DNA of 64,000 bases from Pseudomonas mosselii (GTDB lineage: Bacteria > Pseudomonadota > Gammaproteobacteria > Pseudomonadales > Pseudomonadaceae), in the NCBI RefSeq assembly GCF_005796105.1, contig NZ_VAUO01000011.1, positions 1 through 64,000 of the forward strand. Reading direction: 5' to 3'. The notes beneath the pieces were generated by a model, which saw only the letters and a program-made list of their open reading frames with translations, was not told where the DNA came from and searched no databases. Shown here one piece after another: positions 16,903 to 26,000 of this stretch. Position 1 is the stretch's first letter. Each line of letters begins with the position of its first letter. A program made the position numbers and the translations under genes.

Positions 16903-18249
16903 TTAGAAACTGCTCTGGATCTTCAAGCCGCCGACCAGCGCGTCATCGACCCGCGACACGCCGCCGGGATGGCGGATGTACTGCAGGTTCGGACGCACGG
17001 TGAGCCAGTCGGCCAGGTGAATGCCGTAGTAGAGTTCGGCGCTGTATTCGGTGTCCTGCACGGGCAGGAAGCCTGGATTGTCGTAGTCGTCCAGGCCGGC
17101 GGCCTGGTTGGCGAGGCGGGCGTTTTTGCGGTAGCCGGGATTGACGTGCACGCGGGCCAAGGCGAAACCGATGTCGTCCTTGGCGCGGGCATCGAACGGC
17201 CCCTTGTAAACCAAACCTGCCTGTACATAGTTGTCGATGGCATTGGTCTTCTTGTCGTGCACCGTTGCGTTGGCGAACAGGCTCAGGCCACGGGACTGGT
17301 CGGATGCCTGCGCGCTCACTTGCTGCTGCACGCCGAGCCACAGCCCATGCTTGCTCGAACGGCTGCGGTAGGCTGCGCCGCTGATGGCCGCCGGAGTACC
17401 GGTGCGGTCTTTGAGAACATCCTGAGCCTTGGCATTACTGTAGTAGTACCCGGCGCGATATTCCCCTTTCAGGCCCCCGATACGTGGCGTCCAGACCAAT
17501 TCGAGCGGCATGATCGCACCCTGGGTGCCGCTGCCGCTGAGCTTGAAGCCATTGCCCGATTCGAGGTTGGAGGGGTTCTGCTCGAACACTCCGACCTGTG
17601 CATAGAGCTGTTCGTTCAGGTTGTACTTGACCCGAAGCGCCCACTGGCTGACCGGCCAGTTGTACCAGATGCCGCCGACCCAGTTGCCGACCTGGGAGCC
17701 GCAGAACGCCAGGTTCTGGAAGTCGCAGGGGAAGCTGTTGAAGTCCTCGCCCTCGCCGAAGCGACCGAATTTCACATCCAGTGCGCCGTCGAAGTACTTC
17801 TGCTTGATCCACATTTGCGTCAGGCGCCAGGTTTCTCCGCGTCCCCAGACTTCCTGGGCCGAGGTGAAGCCGCCGACGCGGGGGTCGTTGATGCGGTCGT
17901 TGCTGATGTTGTCGCCATGGCGCTCGGTGACGGTGAGCTGGAACTCGGTGGCTTGCCAGCCGAGCAGCTTCTCCAGGTCCATGTGCGCGCCCAGAGTGAA
18001 CTGGTCACTGTAGCGCGCGGCGCGATCGTGGCTGTAGCCACCGCGCAGGTTGCTGCCCATCTCGCCGGTGTAGCCGAGGGTGAAGTCGTAGCCTTTTTCC
18101 CGCAATGCGGTGCGGGTGCCGTTCCAGTCGCCCAACATCCAGGGAGAGTCCTTGGCGAACATGTCGTGCGCTTGGGCGGCCGCTGAGAGGCTGGCGAGCA
18201 GGGTCGCCAGGGCGAGGCTGGGGTATCGAAAAACGGGCAGATGAAGCAT
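16903..18249 (-). CDS. oprB: carbohydrate-selective porin OprB
   Basis: A 448-residue outer-membrane beta-barrel that admits glucose and related sugars. The signal peptide runs to AAAQA before HDMFAKDSPWMLGDWNG, the characteristic OprB N terminus. The C terminus ends in Phe (GLKIQSSF), as needed for barrel assembly. The frame is open to 18396, but the ATG at 18249 starts a normal signal peptide. It lies 31 bp before gcd in the same direction and is probably cotranscribed with it. Confidence 0.94.
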   Translation of the reverse strand: MLHLPVFRYPSLALATLLASLSAAAQAHDMFAKDSPWMLGDWNGTRTALREKGYDFTLGYTGEMGSNLRGGYSHDRAARYSDQFTLGAHMDLEKLLGWQATEFQLTVTERHGDNISNDRINDPRVGGFTSAQEVWGRGETWRLTQMWIKQKYFDGALDVKFGRFGEGEDFNSFPCDFQNLAFCGSQVGNWVGGIWYNWPVSQWALRVKYNLNEQLYAQVGVFEQNPSNLESGNGFKLSGSGTQGAIMPLELVWTPRIGGLKGEYRAGYYYSNAKAQDVLKDRTGTPAAISGAAYRSRSSKHGLWLGVQQQVSAQASDQSRGLSLFANATVHDKKTNAIDNYVQAGLVYKGPFDARAKDDIGFALARVHVNPGYRKNARLANQAAGLDDYDNPGFLPVQDTEYSAELYYGIHLADWLTVRPNLQYIRHPGGVSRVDDALVGGLKIQSSF

Positions 18250-18452
18250 GGGATAGCGCTGTCTTTTAATTATTGAAGAAACGGCAAACGCATCGAAGCG
18301 TGCAGTCTTCGAGGTAAATGGCAGTAAATTGTGCTGATGAAGCGTTTCAGCTTGCGGCGGGGAGGATATAGGGGAAAATGTAAGAAAAAAAGACAAAATG
18401 TCGCAGGGGATTGTTGCTGATCAGGTAACAGTACTCGTGCCTAACGGTAAGT

Positions 18453-18472
18453 GGCGTCGGTGCCCCGACGCC
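18453..18472. terminator. hairpin after the TonB receptor gene
   Basis: GGCGTCGG, loop TGCC, CCGACGCC, about 20 bp beyond the receptor stop codon. It is a plausible end for the minus-strand receptor message, although no T run follows. Confidence 0.5.
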
Positions 18473-18493
18473 CCTTGCCTGAGGTGCTTGCGA

Positions 18494-20500
18494 TCAGAAC
18501 GTTGTGCGCAGCCCTACCTCGACACTACGCCCTGGCGCTGGCGCGATGTCGCGCAGGATCGAGCTGGCATAGCGCACGGTCTGGTCGGTCAGGTTCTCGC
18601 CACGGACAAATGCCAGCCACTGGCTCTGGCCGACGTCGAAGCGGTAACCGACGCTTGCGCCCAGGGTGGTGTACCCATCGGTGCTGGTCTCGTTGCTCGG
18701 CTTGCGGTGCTGCGAGGCGGCGTGTTGCACATCGATCCGTGCCTGCCAGCGGTCCAGCTCCCACACCAGGCCGCTGTTCAGGCGCAGTGGGGCGATGCGT
18801 GGCAGCGGCTCGCCGCTGTCGAGGTTGTTGGCGCGGGTGTAGTCGCCAGAGAGTTCAAGGGCGAAGCTGCCGTAGGGGTTTTTCAGCAACTGCCAGCGGT
18901 CCTGCGCCTCGATGCCGTAGAAGCGTGCGCGCACCCCTTGGTAGAGCAGTTCGGGGAATTCGTCACCTTCGTCGGTAAGACGCGTGTTGCCACTGTCGAT
19001 CAGGCCGATGTAATTGCGAAAGTGGCTGTAGAACACCCCGATGCTGCCCTTGTGGATACCGTTATCGAAGCGCAGGGCCAGGTCGGCGGAGATGGCTTTC
19101 TCTTTGTTCAGGCTGGCATCGCCCACTTCATAGGCGCCGGTGGCGACGTGGGCGCCATTGGCATACAGCTCGTAGAAAGTCGGTGCGCGCTCGGTGTAGC
19201 CGAGGCTGGCGGCCAGGGCCCAGACTGGGTCGAGCTGATACACGGCGCCCGAGGAGAGGCTGAAGGCGTTGAACGTGCTGTCGCTGTCGGCCGTGGCGAA
19301 GGTCGCGTTGCCCTTGGCGTCCGGGTCGATACGGGTATGTTCCAGACGTGCGCCCAGGCTCAGGTTCAGGCGCTCGGTGGCCTGCCATTGTTCGAGTGCG
19401 AACAGTGCCAAGGTGTCGGTGTCGCTGTGTGGCACGAAGGCCTCTTCGCCCAGCGCGGAGAACTCGTTGCGGTTGAGCTGGACCCCAACGACCCCTTCGA
19501 CGGGGCCCAGTGGCTGGTGGCGGGCCTCGATGCGGGCCTCGTAGCCCTTGTTCTTGAAGGTGGTGCCGACCTCGCCATCTTCGATCTCGCGGTGCACGTA
19601 GTCGGTGTAGCCGGCGTCGAGCTTGACCGAGCTGAACGGCCCATCGAGATCGCGTAGTTCGGAGGCAAAGGCGTAGTGGTCCTGCTGCATGTCCAGGCGC
19701 ACACCGGACTCAGCCACCGAGCCGTAGTTGCTGTCGTAGCGGCTGTAGGACAGGCCGGCGTAGCCATGATCCCACTGGTAGGAGCCGCCGATGGCGCCGC
19801 CGTCCTGGCGACCGTCGCTGTTCTCCAGGCGGTGCTTGCTGCCCGGATCGTCGGGGTCGCGCACTTTGTCGCTGCGGGCGTAGCCGGGGATGCGCAGGTC
19901 GTTGAACGCGCGGCTGCTGGCGTCCAGGTGCAGGGCGAATTCACCATTGCCGGCTTCTAGCTTGCCGGCGCTGCTGCGGGTGGTGTCGGCGCCGCCGTAG
20001 CGCAGCTCGCCTGCACCGTGGATGCCGTCGATGGATGAGTCGGGGATGCGGTTGTCGAAGGTGTTGACCACCCCGCCGATGGCGTTGCCACCGTAGAGCA
20101 GGGCGGCGGGGCCACGGATGATCTCGATGCGCTCGACGTTGACCGGATCCAGGGGCACGGCATGGTCATACGACAGCGACGAGGCGTCCAGTGCACCTAC
20201 ACCGTTGCGCAGGATGCGGATCCGGTCGCCGTCCAGGCCACGGATCACCGGGCGACTGGCGCCGGGACCGAACCAGGTAGAGGCGACGCCGGGCTGCTTG
20301 TTCAGGGTTTCACCGAGGCTGCTGTGTTGCTGTTGCAGCAGGTCGTCGTCTTCGAGCACGGAGCTTGGCGCGGCCAACTGGGCATTGCCCAGCGGATTTG
20401 CAGTAATCACCTGGGGTTGCAGCTCCACGGCGTGGCTGGGGAACGATGCCAGCCACAAGGCGGCGGCGAGAGGTGTTAGGCGCAGTGGGATGTGACGCAT
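18494..20500 (-). CDS. TonB-dependent outer-membrane receptor, ZnuD-like (zinc)
   Basis: A 668-residue receptor. The signal peptide ends FPSHA, followed by a short TonB-box-like region and the plug (SLGETLNKQPGV, SRPVIRGLDGDRIRILRNG, VERIEIIRGPAALLYGGNAIGGVVN). The 22-strand barrel ends in the aromatic VGLRTTF. Receptors with this plug and the SSLSYDHAVPLDP segment include the ZnuD group, which imports zinc. The Zur-like box 35 bp upstream supports a zinc role. The frame runs on to 20776, but the ATG at 20500 starts the signal peptide. Another metal or metallophore substrate cannot be ruled out. Confidence 0.85.
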   Translation of the reverse strand: MRHIPLRLTPLAAALWLASFPSHAVELQPQVITANPLGNAQLAAPSSVLEDDDLLQQQHSSLGETLNKQPGVASTWFGPGASRPVIRGLDGDRIRILRNGVGALDASSLSYDHAVPLDPVNVERIEIIRGPAALLYGGNAIGGVVNTFDNRIPDSSIDGIHGAGELRYGGADTTRSSAGKLEAGNGEFALHLDASSRAFNDLRIPGYARSDKVRDPDDPGSKHRLENSDGRQDGGAIGGSYQWDHGYAGLSYSRYDSNYGSVAESGVRLDMQQDHYAFASELRDLDGPFSSVKLDAGYTDYVHREIEDGEVGTTFKNKGYEARIEARHQPLGPVEGVVGVQLNRNEFSALGEEAFVPHSDTDTLALFALEQWQATERLNLSLGARLEHTRIDPDAKGNATFATADSDSTFNAFSLSSGAVYQLDPVWALAASLGYTERAPTFYELYANGAHVATGAYEVGDASLNKEKAISADLALRFDNGIHKGSIGVFYSHFRNYIGLIDSGNTRLTDEGDEFPELLYQGVRARFYGIEAQDRWQLLKNPYGSFALELSGDYTRANNLDSGEPLPRIAPLRLNSGLVWELDRWQARIDVQHAASQHRKPSNETSTDGYTTLGASVGYRFDVGQSQWLAFVRGENLTDQTVRYASSILRDIAPAPGRSVEVGLRTTF

Positions 20501-20534
20501 GGGGGCGTGGCGTTCCTTGGCAGACATGAGTATA

Positions 20535-20547
20535 GTTACAATATAAC
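20535..20547 (-). promoter_or_regulatory. Zur-like operator before the TonB receptor
   Basis: Read on the minus strand, GATGTTATATTGTAACT contains GTTATATTGTAAC, an inverted repeat that closely matches the zinc-uptake-regulator consensus (GTTATA-N-TATAAC core). It lies 35 bp upstream of the start codon. Repression by Zur under zinc sufficiency is inferred. Confidence 0.7.
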
Positions 20548-20597
20548 ATCTCAATGTCGGCCCACGCCATTGCCCTCTCGCGGCTGGTGCGGTCCAG

Positions 20598-20713
20598 TGT
20601 AGGAGCCGCCTCGTGCCGCGAGAGGGCTGCGTAAGCGGCCCCAGGATGTCAGCCTCATACAAGACTGTCGGGGGGCGCTGTGCGCCCCTTCGCGGCACGA
20701 GGCCGCTCCTACA
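20598..20713. repeat. inverted pair of REP sequences
   Basis: TGTAGGAGCCGCCTCGTGCC at 20598-20617 faces its near-complement GGCACGAGGCCGCTCCTACA ending at 20713. The internal parts form further GC-rich hairpins. It is the same element type as at 4742-4858 and lies between the divergent receptor and VF530-type genes. Confidence 0.8.
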
Positions 20714-20799
20714 CGAGGCGTGCGATGCCGGCTCTTTGCGCTCCACTGGCCCACTACACTCGTGTAATGTGCGCACCTTCCCGAATCAGGAGCACTGGC

Positions 20800-21021
20800 A
20801 TGAGCACGGCCCAACACAACGCGCTGCACGGCAAGACCCTCGAGCAGATCCTCACCGAGCTGGTGGCGCACTACCAATGGCAGGGCCTGGCCGAGCGCGT
20901 CGATATCCGCTGCTTCAAAAGCGACCCCAGCATCAAGTCGAGCCTGACGTTCCTGCGCAAGACGCCCTGGGCCCGGGAAAAGGTCGAGCAGTTGTACGTG
21001 AAGTTGCAGCGTACAGCCTGA
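20800..21021 (+). CDS. VF530-family small DNA-binding-like protein
   Basis: A 73-residue protein that fits the VF530 family: LHGKTLEQILTELVAHYQWQ, then DIRCFKSDPSIKSSLTFLR and TPWAREKVE. The family has a compact helical fold and is described as DNA-binding on structural grounds; its cellular role is unknown. AGGAG lies at 20788-20792, well placed for the ATG at 20800. The stop TGA shares one base with the start of the next gene (TGATG), so the two are probably coupled. Confidence 0.82.
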   Translation: MSTAQHNALHGKTLEQILTELVAHYQWQGLAERVDIRCFKSDPSIKSSLTFLRKTPWAREKVEQLYVKLQRTA

Positions 21022-21653
21022 TGCCGTCTCGCCCCTGGCTGACTCTGGCGGCCGTGCTCGGATGGGCGGGGTTGGCGATCCAGCTCTACCTGGTGCTACT
21101 GGCGCGGTGGCAAGAGCAGGCCAGCCTAGTCGGTGGGCTGATCAACCTGTTTTGCTACTTCACCGTGCTGAGCAACACGCTGGCGGCCACGGTGCTCAGC
21201 CAGGCCGCGTTCGGGCACCCATCGGCCGCGCGGCGTTGGTGGCTTTCACCCGCAGTGACCGGCTGTGTTACAGCCAGCATCGTGTTGGTGGGCTCAGCTT
21301 ATAGCCTGTTGCTGCGCCACCTGTGGCAGCCCGAAGGTTGGCAATGGGTGGCAGATGAACTGCTGCACGACGTCATGCCGGTGCTGTTCGTCTGCTATTG
21401 GTGGTGCACCGTGCCGAAAGGTCACTTGCGTCTCTGGCATCTGGCCGCCTGGGCGTTGTACCCGGCGCTTTACTTTGTCCTGGTACTGTTTCGCGGGCAT
21501 CAGATTGGCGTTTATCCCTACCCGTTCATTGATGTGGCGCAGTTGGGGTATGGGCAAGCGATGATCAACGCGTCGGGCGTGCTGGCGGGATTCTGGGGGA
21601 TTGGGCTGGTGTTGCTCGGCCTGGACCGGTGGCGTGGGCGCCGCTCGCGCTGA
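21021..21653 (+). CDS. Pr6Pr-like six-helix membrane protein
   Basis: A 210-residue integral membrane protein with about six hydrophobic segments (near residues 7-26, 36-58, 75-95, 113-130, 140-158 and 180-199). The patterns LINLFCYFTVLSNT and YPYPFIDVAQLGYG are typical of Pr6Pr family proteins, whose function is unknown. It is probably cotranslated with the VF530-type gene upstream. The end is strongly basic (DRWRGRRSR), so the C terminus should face the cytoplasm. Confidence 0.78.
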   Translation: MPSRPWLTLAAVLGWAGLAIQLYLVLLARWQEQASLVGGLINLFCYFTVLSNTLAATVLSQAAFGHPSAARRWWLSPAVTGCVTASIVLVGSAYSLLLRHLWQPEGWQWVADELLHDVMPVLFVCYWWCTVPKGHLRLWHLAAWALYPALYFVLVLFRGHQIGVYPYPFIDVAQLGYGQAMINASGVLAGFWGIGLVLLGLDRWRGRRSR

Positions 21654-21696
21654 TGCCGATGGGCTCATCGCGGCTCGCTCCCACGCCGGGTAAACC

Positions 21697-22458
21697 TTAC
21701 GCGTCCTCGGCGGTGCCATCGGCCCGCCAGTAAGCTGCTGCTTTCAAGGCATCATCCGGCACGCCTTTGTCCAGCAGCAGTGCCTTGGCCTCGCGAGTCA
21801 ACGCCTTCTCCAGCGCCACCCAGCCGTACAAACGACCTTGGGGCAGTGCCAGGTGCTGCAGCACGTCCAGCAGATCCTGCGCATGCCGATGCACCCAGAT
21901 CACCTCGACGTGCGCCTGGCTCGCCAGTGCCTGGCGCTCGTGCTCGTCCTCGATCTGAATCACTGCCAGCACCTGGCGCCCGGCAGGCAGTGCTTCGAGG
22001 CGGCGGGCAATGGCCGGGATCGCGGTTTCATCACCGACCAGCAGGTAGCTGTCGAAGATATCGGGCACCACCATCGAGGCGCGGGGGCCGGCGATGTGCA
22101 AGGTTTGCCCCGGTGCTGCCTGGGCCGCCCAGGTAGATGCAGGACCGTCGCCATGCAGGACGAAATCTATGTCCAGCTCCAGGTTGACCAGGTCGATGCG
22201 CCGCGGCGTGTACTCGCGCATGGTCGGCTTGGCACCGCCGTCACGGCCCAGGTTGCGGGCGTCGAGGGCGTGTTGCTGTTCAGGCGTTTCGGCGAATAGC
22301 AGCTTGATGTGATCGTCTGTGCCCAGGCTGGTGAAACCGGCCAGCTCCGCGCCACCGAGGGTGATGCGGCGCATGCGCGGGGTCAGCTCGGTGACCCGCA
22401 GCACCACAAGACGGCGTTGACGGATCTCGTGATTGACGCGATGGATGGTGTCGCTCAT
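21697..22458 (-). CDS. siderophore-interacting FAD reductase (YqjH/ViuB-like)
   Basis: A 253-residue ferric-chelate reductase of the siderophore-interacting protein family, which uses NAD(P)H and FAD to release iron in the cytoplasm. The FAD-binding barrel includes MREYTPRRID (RxYTxR motif) and the flavin-pyrophosphate part GPASTWAAQA. The NAD(P)H part has YLLVGDETAIPAI. The YGWVALE segment is also characteristic. The ATG at 22458 overlaps the stop of the PadR-type gene by 4 bp, so the pair forms an operon. In E. coli the homologues yqjH and yqjI are also paired. Confidence 0.88.
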   Translation of the reverse strand: MSDTIHRVNHEIRQRRLVVLRVTELTPRMRRITLGGAELAGFTSLGTDDHIKLLFAETPEQQHALDARNLGRDGGAKPTMREYTPRRIDLVNLELDIDFVLHGDGPASTWAAQAAPGQTLHIAGPRASMVVPDIFDSYLLVGDETAIPAIARRLEALPAGRQVLAVIQIEDEHERQALASQAHVEVIWVHRHAQDLLDVLQHLALPQGRLYGWVALEKALTREAKALLLDKGVPDDALKAAAYWRADGTAEDA

Positions 22459-22982
22459 GGGGTGTTCTCCGTAGTGGTGGGCCCTGCGGCAATGGCTTTG
22501 GCGGTGTCGTTGAGCAGGGTACGTACCCGCTCGATTTCGTCGGGTGTCCAATGGCCGCTGTGCATGTGCAAGGCATGGCGCAGGTTGCCGACGGCTTCGT
22601 GAATCTCGGGCGGGCGGTCGTGGCCGCGTAGGGCGCGCTTGCTCACTTCGATGCGCATGTGCACGCCATCCAAGGCCACAGCCTGCTCGGCGAGGGCGTG
22701 GCGGCCTACGTCGGTGATGGCATACAGGCGCTTGCTGCCTTGCACCTGGCCACTGATAAGTTCGGCTTCTTCGAGGTAGTTCAGGGTGGGATAGATCACG
22801 CCGGGGCTCGGGCTGTAGCTGGCGTCGAAGAGGTTTTCGATCTGGCGGATCAGGTCGTAGCCGTGGCCGGGCTGCTTGGCCAGCATCGACAGGATCAGCA
22901 GCTTCAGGTCACCCGGGGCGAATACTCGCGGGCCGCGTTCGCCGCGGCCGGGGCGGCGTTCGAAGGGATCATACTCACGCAT
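22455..22982 (-). CDS. PadR-family transcriptional regulator (YqjI-like)
   Basis: A 175-residue repressor-type protein. The winged-helix domain spans about residues 24-95 (LKLLILSMLAKQPGHGYDLI, SPGVIYPTLNYLEEAELI, KRLYAITDVGR), with a C-terminal dimerisation helix. The first 22 residues are Arg- and Gly-rich and lack the His/Cys-rich stretch of E. coli YqjI, so metal sensing may differ. It precedes and overlaps the flavin reductase gene, and a perfect inverted repeat lies just upstream, which suggests autoregulation of the operon. Confidence 0.88.
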   Translation of the reverse strand: MREYDPFERRPGRGERGPRVFAPGDLKLLILSMLAKQPGHGYDLIRQIENLFDASYSPSPGVIYPTLNYLEEAELISGQVQGSKRLYAITDVGRHALAEQAVALDGVHMRIEVSKRALRGHDRPPEIHEAVGNLRHALHMHSGHWTPDEIERVRTLLNDTAKAIAAGPTTTENTP

Positions 22983-23000
22983 CGCACAAGGCTCCGTCGT

Positions 23001-23038
23001 TTAGATATATCGAAAGATATTACTCAAGATATATCTAA
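23001..23038. promoter_or_regulatory. operator-like inverted repeat of the PadR/reductase operon
   Basis: TTAGATATATC (23001-23011) and GATATATCTAA (23028-23038) are perfect 11-bp inverted arms with a 16-bp spacer that itself holds GATATT. The site starts 19 bp before the PadR-type start codon. TATATC-rich palindromes of this kind are known for YqjI-type PadR regulators. Confidence 0.8.
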
Positions 23039-23069
23039 AGACAAGCGTAAAAATGCGGATCATTCTCAT

Positions 23070-26000
23070 CTAATTGATCGATAGGTCCGGCCTGCCCAGC
23101 GGAACCAGCGCCACTTGCGGTGCTTTACAGGCGTTCGGGTTACCCGGTTCGAGGTACGGCATGAGGATTGGCGCCATGCCCTTGAGCACCTGAACGGGCA
23201 GCGCCGAGGTGAAGGTGAAGGCCTCGGCCGAACGCCCCGAGACGAACGCGGTGAGTGTGCCGAAGTGGTTATCGCCCAGGTAGAACACGAAGGTTGCCGT
23301 ACGGTTCAGCGAGCGCGAGCCGATCAACCGACCGCCAGCGCCGAAACTTTCGATACGGTTGTCGCCGGTACCGGTCTTGCCGCCCATCACCAGTGGGGTG
23401 CCGTCATGCAGCTTGAAGCTGCCAGAGATTCGCCGTGCGGTGCCGGCGTCGACCACCTGTGACATGGCGCCCTTGAGTGCTCGCGCCACCTCCACCGGGA
23501 GGATCCGTTGACCACGGTCCGGGTCGCTGATCAGTTGCGTTTCGTAAGGCGTGCCTTGGGCGAAGTGCAAGGTGTCGATGCGCAGGGTGGGCAGGCGCAC
23601 GCCGTCGTTCTGGATGATCCCCACCAGCTCCGACAGCGCCGCCGGCCGGTCGCCGGAGCTGCCGATGGCGGTGGCCAGCGACGGGACCAGGTGATCGAAC
23701 GGGTAGCCGACGCGCTTCCAGCGCTGATGGATGTCAGTGAAGGCCTCGATCTCGACCATGGTGCGGATGCGGCTGTCACGGGCGCCTTGGTAGCGGCTCT
23801 TGAACAGCCAGCCGTACACTTCCTGGCGCTCGAAACGGCTGGCGTTGAGGGTGTCCTTGAGCGAGGCGCCGGGGTTCTTCAGCAGGTAACCCAGCATCCA
23901 CAGGTCCAGCGGGTGCACCTTGGCGATGAAGCCCTGGTCAGGCAGGTCGAACTTGCCGGGGCCGTAGGCTGCGTACATTTCCACCAGGCGGCTGTCGGTG
24001 AGCTTGGCCAAGTCCTGTTTGTCGCCCTTGCTGTGGGCGCGTACGAAACGGTTGAAGGTATCCTGGCCGGCTTCGGGGAACAGGTAGCGGTGCACGGCTG
24101 CCAGGCGTTGCGGGGTAACGCGCAGGCTGTCGAGGAAGGTGTCCAGGCGTTGCTGCGAGGTCTTGCGCTGGTATTTTTTCCAGAACCGCATCATGTAGTT
24201 GGTGCCTTCGCGGTCGGCGAAGCGCGCCAGGTATTCCTGGCGGCGCGGGTCGGCGTCGTCCTTGAGCAACGGTTCGCGGTTGAAAGGCTGCTGGTAGGTG
24301 ACGTAGCGCACGATGTCGCGCATCAGGCGGATGAAGGGCAGGTTGATCGACTCGCGCAGTGCATCCTTGAGTGTCGGATTACGGTTGTTGTCTTCCTTGC
24401 GGAAGTTGTTGAACACGTGCATGCCGCCACCGGTAAAGAAGGCCTCGCCGGTGTTGGCCGAGTACTTGCGCTCCAGCGCCGCGTCGAGCATCGCGTCCAG
24501 GCTCTGGTTCTTGCTGTTCTGCATCAGCCACTCCAGCGACCACTGGCTGATGCGGTCGAGTTCGGCCACCGGCACCTGTTTGAGTTCGGCTGCCGGCTTG
24601 CCGGCGTACTTGTCGTGCAGTTCGGCGATGATCTCCAGGTAAGTGGTGAGTACCCGCAGCTTGGCGGTGGAGCCCAGCTCCAGCTTGCTGCCCTCGTTGA
24701 TATCGAACGGCTGGTCGGTGCTGTCGGTTTGCACCCGCACCCGCGAGCCATCGGCGGTGCGCTCGAACAGGGTGAAGCTGTAGCTCACCTGGTCGGTGGT
24801 CTTGCTGGTCAGCAGGCGTTCGCCGATCAGCCCCAGCTGTGCGGCGAAGGCTGGATCGGCGAGGTTCTTCAGGTACTGGCTGACCTGCACCTGCAGGTCG
24901 GCCTGCAACGTGCTGGTCGCCGACAGGTCAAGGCGATCAAGGTCGTACAGCGGGCGGTTGAGCATCGCCGCCAGGCGGTTACGGGCCAGGCTGATGCCTT
25001 TGTTGGTGATGATCGGCACGATGGTCGGCTGGGCTACCCAATCGCGGTACACCGCCTTGCTGGCCAGTGCGGCGTCCGCCAGCGGGCGTTCGATGATGCC
25101 GTTGGCGGCCAGCACGCGGATGTGCGAATCGGTAAGCTCGGCCAGTTCCAGGCGGCCTTTAGACAGGTAATAAGAAGGCCGGCGCTGGGCGATCATCAGC
25201 GCCAGCACCTGGCGCAGGGCCAGGCCACGTTCGGCCAGACTCTTCTCGTCGCTGGCGGTCGACATCAGCGCCTGGTTGACCTGGTCGAAGTCCGCGCCGT
25301 ACCACACCCGCAGGCCCTCGGCCATGCCATGCACCTCGCCATGCCCCGGCACCGCCGACAGCGGTACGCTGTTGAGGTAGTCGCGCACGATGCGCTCACG
25401 CGCCTCGGTGGTGTCCGGCCCGCCTTGGTAGGCGCGCACGCTGGCCGAGATCATCTGGCGGATCTTCTCGGCACCGGAGACGGTCAGCCCGTCGGGGGAG
25501 TGGCGGTATTTCTCCAACTGGGTGGCCAGGGTGCTGCCGCCGGCCGACTGGCCGGGCAACGCCAGGTATTTGGCCAACTGGCTGTACGCGGCCTTGGCGA
25601 AGCGCGGCCAGTCCACCGCGGGATTGTTCTGTGGATCTTTCGGGTCGAGCAACTCACGGTTCTCGATGAACAGCAGGCTGTTGACCATGACCGGGGGAAT
25701 GGCCGCGAAGTTGGCGTACAGGTGTTGGGGGTAGTTGTACTGGTAGAGCATGTCGCCGCGGCAGTCGGTGATCGATAGACCAGCCTGGATCTTCTCGACG
25801 AAGGGCACGAACAGACCGTGTTCGACATAGCGCATCAGCGCCGGGGAGAAGCGCACCTGTTGGTTGATCAGGTAGTCGCGTTTGAGCAGCCGTGGCAGGA
25901 ATTCGCCCAGGGCGCTGTAGCCCAGGCGCTTGTCGAATGGCCCGTCGCCGGGGTAGACGATGGCATCGCTCGGGCCCGGTTGCAGGCTGTAGGTGAGGGT

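Noticed and set aside
23508..25778. A 756-codon open frame opposite the penicillin-binding protein gene
   Set aside because: Composition is that of a mirrored high G+C gene; the opposite strand has all catalytic motifs.
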